Positions 58,340 to 64,000 of a stretch of 64,000 bases of DNA are shown here, piece after piece. The translations under genes were made by a program, and so were the position numbers. Every line of letters begins with the position of its first letter. Within the stretch, counting starts at the first letter, position 1. This DNA is from Gnetum montanum (taxonomy: Eukaryota; Streptophyta; Gnetopsida; Gnetales; Gnetaceae): contig MNCI01014870.1 of NCBI GenBank assembly GCA_015680685.1, positions 124,001 through 188,000 of the forward strand, read 5' to 3'. The notes under the pieces were generated by a model, which saw only the letters and a list, made by a program, of their open reading frames with translations, was not told where the DNA came from and made no database searches.

Positions 58340-59960
58340 AGCTCTTCTCCTTTTTTTTATTCCATCTTTACTGAGACAAGTGATCACCAATCACATTCTT
58401 AGTTCCCTTTCAATATACCATCCTAGGATTGAATTCCTATAAGATCATAAGTTACCATATGACATGGGGGCTCACTCTTGATTTATTCATCAAAAAGAAA
58501 ATTACACTGTGGTCTGTGTGCACAAATACCTTTTATCCAAGCACATCACACCTAAATTTTTTCAATGCATACACCATAATCAATTCTTTCTATGTTGTGA
58601 TGTAGTTCAATTGTGCATCCACAATGCTTTAGCTTAGATAATAGATGTAGTAAGGATGTTTCTGATCATCTAACTATGTGAGTACAACTTCCAAGGCATA
58701 ATTTGATCCATCCATCATGATGTGAAATAGTCTAAACCAATTTGGTGCTCATAGAAGCTTTTGCTTAAGTTGCTAGAATGTCTTTTCACATTTCTTAGTC
58801 TAAATGAACAAAGCATCTTTCATTGTTAGCTCCACCAATGGTTTAGCAATCTTAAAGAAATTCTCTATGAATCATTAATAGTAGCTAGTGTGGCCAAGGA
58901 ATGAACAAACATCTTGATAATTTTCAATTAATGGGTAATTCCTTAAATGCCCCTTATTTTTTCAAGGTCGACTTAAATGCATGCTTGTGAGATACTATGC
59001 CCCAACACAATGCCCTCTTAAATCTTCATATGGCTTTTCTATAGTTGAGTTGAAGGTTTGTCTCCAAACACCTTTTTTGCACTTACTTAAGACAATTTAG
59101 GGCTTACTCAAATGTAGCCATAGGTTAAGAATTCATCCATGAATACTTCCACTCCACTATGAATTTTCTATTGAAAAATGCTATAGACAAGGAATTGGAA
59201 AGTTGTAAGGGAATTACATAGTCCAAAAGGCATCTTTCTATATGCAAAAGTTCTACATGGACTCATAAATGTGGTTTCAACCTGATCCTTCGGTGCTATT
59301 TGAATTTGGTTATAGCCACTATAACCATCTAGAAAGTTCTAGTAACAATGCCCAAAGATGGTGTCCAATACATTTTATATAAATGGCAATGAAAATGATC
59401 TTTATAGGTCATCATATTCAATAGCCTAAAGTCAATACAAATGCTTTAGTTACCACCTTTCTTTGGCACTAACACTAGTGGGATAACCCACTCACTATTC
59501 ATAATGGAATAGATGAACCTTGCCTTTAGGAGTTGTTCAATCTTCTCCTTGACAATTTGCTTTAGATTGGGATTCAACCACTATTATGGTTGCCTCTTTG
59601 GCTTTATGGACGGATCAGTATAGATGCGATGTTGGCATCTCCTAAGATCAATCCCAGTGAGTTTAGGATATGACCAAGGCTATTGACCATTTGTTAACCA
59701 CCTTCAATAGCATCTCTTTTTTTTCAAGAGCAAGATTGACATTGATTATCACTAGCTTTCCATTATCCAGAAAAAGCATATTCCATGTTGGCAAGTAGAG
59801 TTTTCAACTCTAGGGACTCTTATTTGAAATTTTCAAGGATTTTCAACTCTTTCCAATTGGTCTCATCTAGTTCATCATGAGAGAGTTAACAAAAACCTAC
59901 ACCAATTCATCCATGCCTTCAACATAGGCACTTGTTAAGCTCTTAATTGGTTCCATGTAA
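58340..59960 (-). pseudogene. pol: A2 reverse transcriptase and RNase H
   Basis: On the - strand RT is visible near 59560-59420 (IEQLLKARFIYSI, NSEWVIPLVLVPKK, ICIDFRLLN), the catalytic loop near 59150 (VFMDEFLTYG, second Asp changed to Glu), and RNase H from about 58860. This copy retains the first half of RT that A1 has lost. Confidence 0.75.
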
Positions 59961-60007
59961 ATGGTTGAGTTGCTATCAGAATCAGCTATCAACCACTAGG
60001 TGCCCTC

Positions 60008-60694
60008 CTATTTTATGGCTATTATATATAGAAACCTTTGAATGTTGGAAACATTTGCACAATGTCTGCATGTTGTGATGGATGAACTTTTTACAAACCA
60101 GAGTTTCTGCATGTAGTTACACCCTATATCATTGTATGTGATGCATGAAACTCTCTTTTTCTCTATCTTATCAAATGCATTCTCCTTAGAAACCTCCAAG
60201 GAGAGGTCTCTAATTCCCAACCATGGATAAATAGTGCTCAATGAAGCCCTTCCCATGATGAATGAGAACTCCCCCTTGCATTTATCAACAAGAATTACCA
60301 AGAAATTAGTAGGATAGGACCACCCACAAATGATGGTCACAATGTCCTCCACTAATTCTAAAGGAACAATAATGGACTAATCTACCAACTCAAGAAAAAT
60401 GTTACTCTTCTTGAGTAGAGGTAGGTTTCGAGCTTGGTACATCTCATGAGAAATTAGATTAACAATGAAACCTAAATCTAGAAGAGCCTTGAATGCCTCA
60501 TTCCTATCAATTTTTAAGTAGATTAGGGGACTCCTAGGATCATATCTTTTCCTAGGAAGGTGGCCAACCTTTATCCAATCAATCACTACATGGATTAGCT
60601 TGATGGCCATGCACTTTGGAAGACATTTGGTTTGAAGGGGACTCAAATGGAGTGGATGCAAAGGATGAGGGAGAAGTAGAGCTATCAGCTGCAT
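60008..60694 (-). pseudogene. pol: A2 protease
   Basis: Two adjoining frames on the - strand. 60694-60377 has LPRKRYDPRSPLIYLKI and FKALLDLGFIVNLISHEM, the active site (DLGxxVNL; the catalytic Asp is present). 60352-60008 has EDIVTIICGWSYPTN and MGRASLST (LGRPFL block) and is open for 114 codons. It is the uninterrupted counterpart of the A1 protease. Confidence 0.8.
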
Positions 60695-60719
60695 AACTCT
60701 ACAAGGGCTTTGTAGGACT

Positions 60720-62990
60720 ATTGGTTCAAAAGAATCATCTTTTCCTAGATTTAGTTTTCGAACAACTTGGTTGATGAGCTAAATGTAAATTAATAGCCCT
60801 AGTAACATTACATTGTTGTGGCTATGCTAGGATTTCACCTTGCATGGATGGAGGAGGTGGTAATTGAGTTGACGATGGAGGAACATGTGTAGAAGGATGC
60901 GGATGGTAATGAGGATATGGGGATTCCCCTCTTGGAGATGGAGATTGAAATTTTTAGTACTCAAGAGGATAATAGTAATACTAGAATGAAGCATGGCTGG
61001 AAGAGTCATGCAGAGAAATGAGCTTCCAAACATAGTACCCATATGGATCAAGTTACTAGTAACATAGTACCCATATGGATCAAGTTACTAGTAAGGGTAC
61101 TACTACCTTAGTGGTGGCATTCCTCATAGCTGTGGGTGCTGCCACTGATGGTACTACTCATAAGGTTGTGATGGAGCTCCACATAGATAATAGGCCTAGT
61201 GTTGGTGAAACTACCTTGGATTGCCTTAAGGATAAGGCAACCTTCTGGGTGCTTACCTTCTTGCCAATATAGGATTTAGAGCATACACCCTAGACTCTTG
61301 CAAGTGCGATACAATAAGGTAACATCCCTTAGGATGTTAATATTGGTAGATATCACACCCACCATCATCATCTATTTTAGTCTACAGAACCTCTTCTATT
61401 ACAGTAGCCTTGCGCTTACCACTTTGATGGGCACATTCAACTTCCTTTCTTCTCTTGCTATCATGATCACTACTTTGCTCTTTAGATTCCTCTACTATTG
61501 TTAGAGAAGTTTAGAACTTTTCAACCAAAGAGTTCCAAATTTTGTCTACCATAGTCAAAAATTTAGAAATATATTTTTGAGTCAACAAGGTCTTTCATTG
61601 CACCACCTCATCAAGTGATGCCTTTTCCTCATTGTTACAAAACTAGACTTTCCTTTTCTTAATCGAAAGATCCCAGTTACACTCCTCTGCACTTTCCTAT
61701 TTTTTCAACTCTCCTTCTTCCTTAGCAACCTACTCTATCAACATTTGGATCAAATGGGCTCTAAGTTCTAACAACCTCACTTGGGCATAGACCCTAAGAG
61801 TTCTCATTGTTTCTAATCGGAGCCCATCTATGATATGATGAACCTACTCCTTTGAGAATAACCATGGCTAGGACATTGGTGCAAAAGAGAATAGTACCTA
61901 CCCATGGCTACATCCAAGGGTTCATGTGTTTCTTATTTCCAACCTTAGATCCACTTTCTCAAGCCAAACACTCACGAGTACAGTTGATACTTCTCAGTAA
62001 AGAGATCAAGCATCATACTCCATCTATAGATTGATTCTAACTACAAGGAGTGGTACCAACTTTCAACTTTTTTATGAGTATCCTTTGGAACATCATAAGC
62101 TTCTACCATTCATTCTCCACATTTTGTTAGGCATAGGCATTATGAAAGGCTTGGAGATGGTTCTATGGATTTGAATTGTATCCCTCTTTGAACTTGGGGA
62201 TATTATTCATATCCAAAAACTTGATTTTGCTATCTTTCATATTCCATGTTGAAATTATCACTGCCTCCTCAATATTTAGCATGTTTCTAGTTACAAGTAA
62301 AGGCTCATCATAGTCATAAACTTTGTGGTGGCCATGATGCCTATGATGCCCTCTACTGTCTCTTCTCTCATGATGAAGGAGCTTCCTTGGTTAACTAGGC
62401 CCTTGATCTTAACTAGTTCGACAAGTCCTATGATCATCTTTATCCCATCAATTGCCTCCATCATGGTCACATCCTCTATGACTTCAGTCAAAGCTAGAGG
62501 AAGAAGAAGAGGATGACTAGCAACATCATGGTGCCTACCATCCCCTCTTCAATGGCCATGGCTACGATCATCATCATGATGCCTATCCTTGTCCCTACCA
62601 TGACTCCCATCTTTGAATCCCCCATGATCATGGAATCCATTCTTACCTAAACCAAGATTTTTTATAATGGATTATAATTTTTGGTTTAAGCCTCCTTCAT
62701 CAAAACCAAGGAGAAGAAAGTCAATATATTAAGAACCCCTAGATAAGGGATCCTCATTATCTTTTTGGCGCAATAGGAACAAGGGGTTATTGAACTTTTT
62801 TTCCTTTGAAGCTTCATAGCACTTCTCCTATTGCCAATCTCTTTTACATTGTGCCTCAATGGTGGTGGTAATCCCTAGGGTTGTTGTCCTACATAATGTA
62901 CTCATCATGGAGCCCCTAGATGCCAAACCTTATAAGATTTTGTTGGGTTATTATAAAAACTGAATGATCAAGCGACAACACAATGTTTTC
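60720..62990 (-). pseudogene. gag: A2 gag
   Basis: On the - strand: an Arg/His/Asp-rich region (62490-62290), the capsid block near 62200-62060 (NHLQAFHNAYA, ENEW, MFQRILI), and the Pro/Tyr tail 61260-60830 (PSQPYE, LDPYGYYV, PPPPCKV). The tail contains a perfect 32-bp tandem duplication (61030-61093). Broken by stops. Confidence 0.7.
61030..61093. repeat. Perfect 32-bp tandem duplication in A2 gag
   Basis: ACATAGTACCCATATGGATC... twice without mismatch (61030-61061, 61062-61093). A single copy is present in A1. Confidence 0.9.
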
Positions 62991-63310
62991 CTCCATGTCC
63001 CTCCACCACATCTAGTCATTCGAATGTAGGAAAAAGGGGAAGTCTAGCACATAGTCATCAGGATGAGTATATATCACTTGACATTGTTGGAGCATTTGCT
63101 AATTTGATCATTCATTCCTTTGTTGATTGGATGCATGCTTAAACTTTAATGAAGAATCATCCCTAGTAGAAGAAGACATCTTAGATTGCAAGAAAATAAT
63201 AGTGTGCTTTTACAATTATTATTATTAGAATAATTATGAATTTAAGGTTTATTCCAATGGTGATGAATGATTTTCACTAAGTCCTAAATAGTGCACATAG
63301 CTAACTAAAG
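62991..63310 (-). other. A2 5' leader and gag start
   Basis: On the - strand 130 bases of AT-rich leader and then a decayed frame towards gag; no clear ATG chosen. Confidence 0.4.
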
Positions 63311-63329
63311 TCCCCAATAATGATGCCAA
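63311..63329 (-). other. Primer binding site of A2 (tRNA-Asp type)
   Basis: On the - strand TTGGCATCATTATTGGGGA next to the LTR: the tRNA-Asp site with several C-to-T changes. Confidence 0.75.
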
Positions 63330-63517
63330 TGATGAGAAATGAGTATACCCTATGCCCAACCATACAAATCACTAGCATTCACTTAGCATTTTGGTCAAAT
63401 TCCAAGAACTTTAGGTTTCTAAGTACACTAGTTCTAGGAGGAGAATCTAACCATTACAATCATTGTCTTTCCAGTTTCACTTGTGAAGTGCATGTATCTA
63501 GTTAAGTGTAACTAAGG
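63330..63517 (-). repeat. A2 5' LTR, U5 fragment
   Basis: Aligns with 25026-25215. Cut at 63517 by the start of LTR F, at the GTAACTAAGG word that in the 3' LTR continues as TATAGTC. Confidence 0.85.
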
Positions 63518-63577
63518 TGATGAATCATCAGTTGGTTGGAATATCTAACAAAAAAGTAAATTTTTAATTAGCTAAGA

Positions 63578-63689
63578 TATTTTAGCCTTAATATCTTAGC
63601 TTCAATATCTTAGTCCTGATATCTTTGCTTTGGTATATTAGCCTTGATATCGTAGCTATGATATCTTAGCCCCAATATCTTGGCTTCAC
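63578..63689 (+). repeat. 14-bp tandem repeat, eight units, in U3 of F
   Basis: Eight units of TATCTTAGCCTTGA type in phase (63578, 63592, 63606, 63620, 63634, 63648, 63662, 63676). Confidence 0.9.
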
Positions 63690-63728
63690 TATCAGATATG
63701 TGATATATCATGTATCTAATATCAGTAC

Positions 63729-63761
63729 CCATGCTATGTTATTGGATATCCAATAGCATGG
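63729..63761. other. Palindrome upstream of the TATA box of F
   Basis: TATTGGATATCCAATA (63740-63755) is perfect, and is flanked by CCATGC (63729-63734) and GCATGG (63756-63761). It lies 14 bases before the TATA box. Confidence 0.8.
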
Positions 63762-64000
63762 ATGTGTGCCAACTTATAAATATAGCACTTGGGCACATGG
63801 TTTGGCAAAGTTTAGTCAACAGAGTAGCCAAACTCTTACAATTTTATTTCACAATCTTATAGACTAGTTAGTAAGTGCATATAATATGATATTAAGTGAT
63901 TATATGACATCCTTATTTGAGTGTGATGTACTTGGACCCTTTACATGACCAAAAATAAATATTGAGATTACTTCCATCGTTGTAGCATCCACTTAGATTT

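Larger units (their letters stand above)
25026..63517 (-). mobile_element. Athila-like element A2, split by D and by F
   Basis: On the - strand: 5' LTR (63517-63330, cut by F), tRNA-Asp-type primer site, gag, protease, RT-RNase H, integrase, spacer, ORF3 (part 56200-55598, part 28309-26122) and 3' LTR (25896-25026). Without D about 11.2 kb remains. It is itself inserted in E. The two halves of ORF3 meet exactly when D and one TTGG are removed, as shown by the uninterrupted copy in E (about 23300-23480). Confidence 0.85.
63518..64000 (+). repeat. LTR F (Athila-like, + strand), continues past the window
   Basis: TGATGAATCATC start inside the A2 LTR. U3 with a 14-bp tandem repeat (63578-63689), a palindrome (63740-63755), TATA box TATAAATA (63775-63782) and an AATAAATATTGAGATTACTTCC region near 63954, which matches the R/U5 of D. 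Whether a full element follows cannot be seen. Confidence 0.75.

Overview
This is nuclear DNA from a seed plant with a large, repeat-rich genome. Every recognisable coding trace belongs to a plant Ty3/gypsy retrotransposon, the DNA is AT-rich, and the old coding regions are full of C-to-T decay. I cannot name the species. No intact host gene is visible; every long reading frame is broken by stops and frameshifts. Two single ambiguous bases lie at 30421 and 30669.

The window is a set of nested LTR retrotransposons from two lineages. Athila-like elements (called A1, A2, D and E here, with an LTR F and an LTR fragment G) have LTRs of about 0.8-0.9 kb running TGATGA...CA. Where visible, their primer binding site matches tRNA-Asp. 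They carry gag and pol plus a third gene, ORF3, between pol and the 3' LTR. Tat/Ogre-like elements (B and C) have LTRs of 1.0-2.3 kb running TG...TTTCA and a different primer binding site. C carries two RNase H domains.

Layout. A1 (+) fills 1-18269, entering the window inside gag and ending at its 3' LTR; B (-) at 1648-9550 is inserted in its protease, flanked by CTTAC on both sides. 18270-20171 is AT-rich flank with a tRNA-like SINE candidate and an LTR fragment (G). E (-) starts with its 3' LTR at 20172 and is cut at 25025 by A2 (-), which runs from 25026 to 63517. A2 is split inside ORF3 by D (+, 28310-55597; TTGG on both sides). D is split after gag by C (-, 30722-49414; AAGCT/AAGCC on its sides). 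F (+) begins at 63518 inside the 5' LTR of A2 and leaves the window. The order of insertion is therefore E, then A2, then D, then C.

How the parts relate. C has gag, protease, RT, two RNase H domains and integrase. B shares its gag, protease, primer site and 3' region but has no RT or integrase, so it looks like a non-autonomous relative of C. D has gag and ORF3 but no pol, so it looks like a non-autonomous relative of A1 and A2. The most unusual items are: ORF3, a coiled-coil protein with a conserved C-terminal domain and an apparent promoter of its own that copies the LTR U3 style of its element; an antisense, intron-like gene inside C between protease and RT; and a hairpin beside the polypurine tract of B and C whose arms differ by paired, compensating changes.
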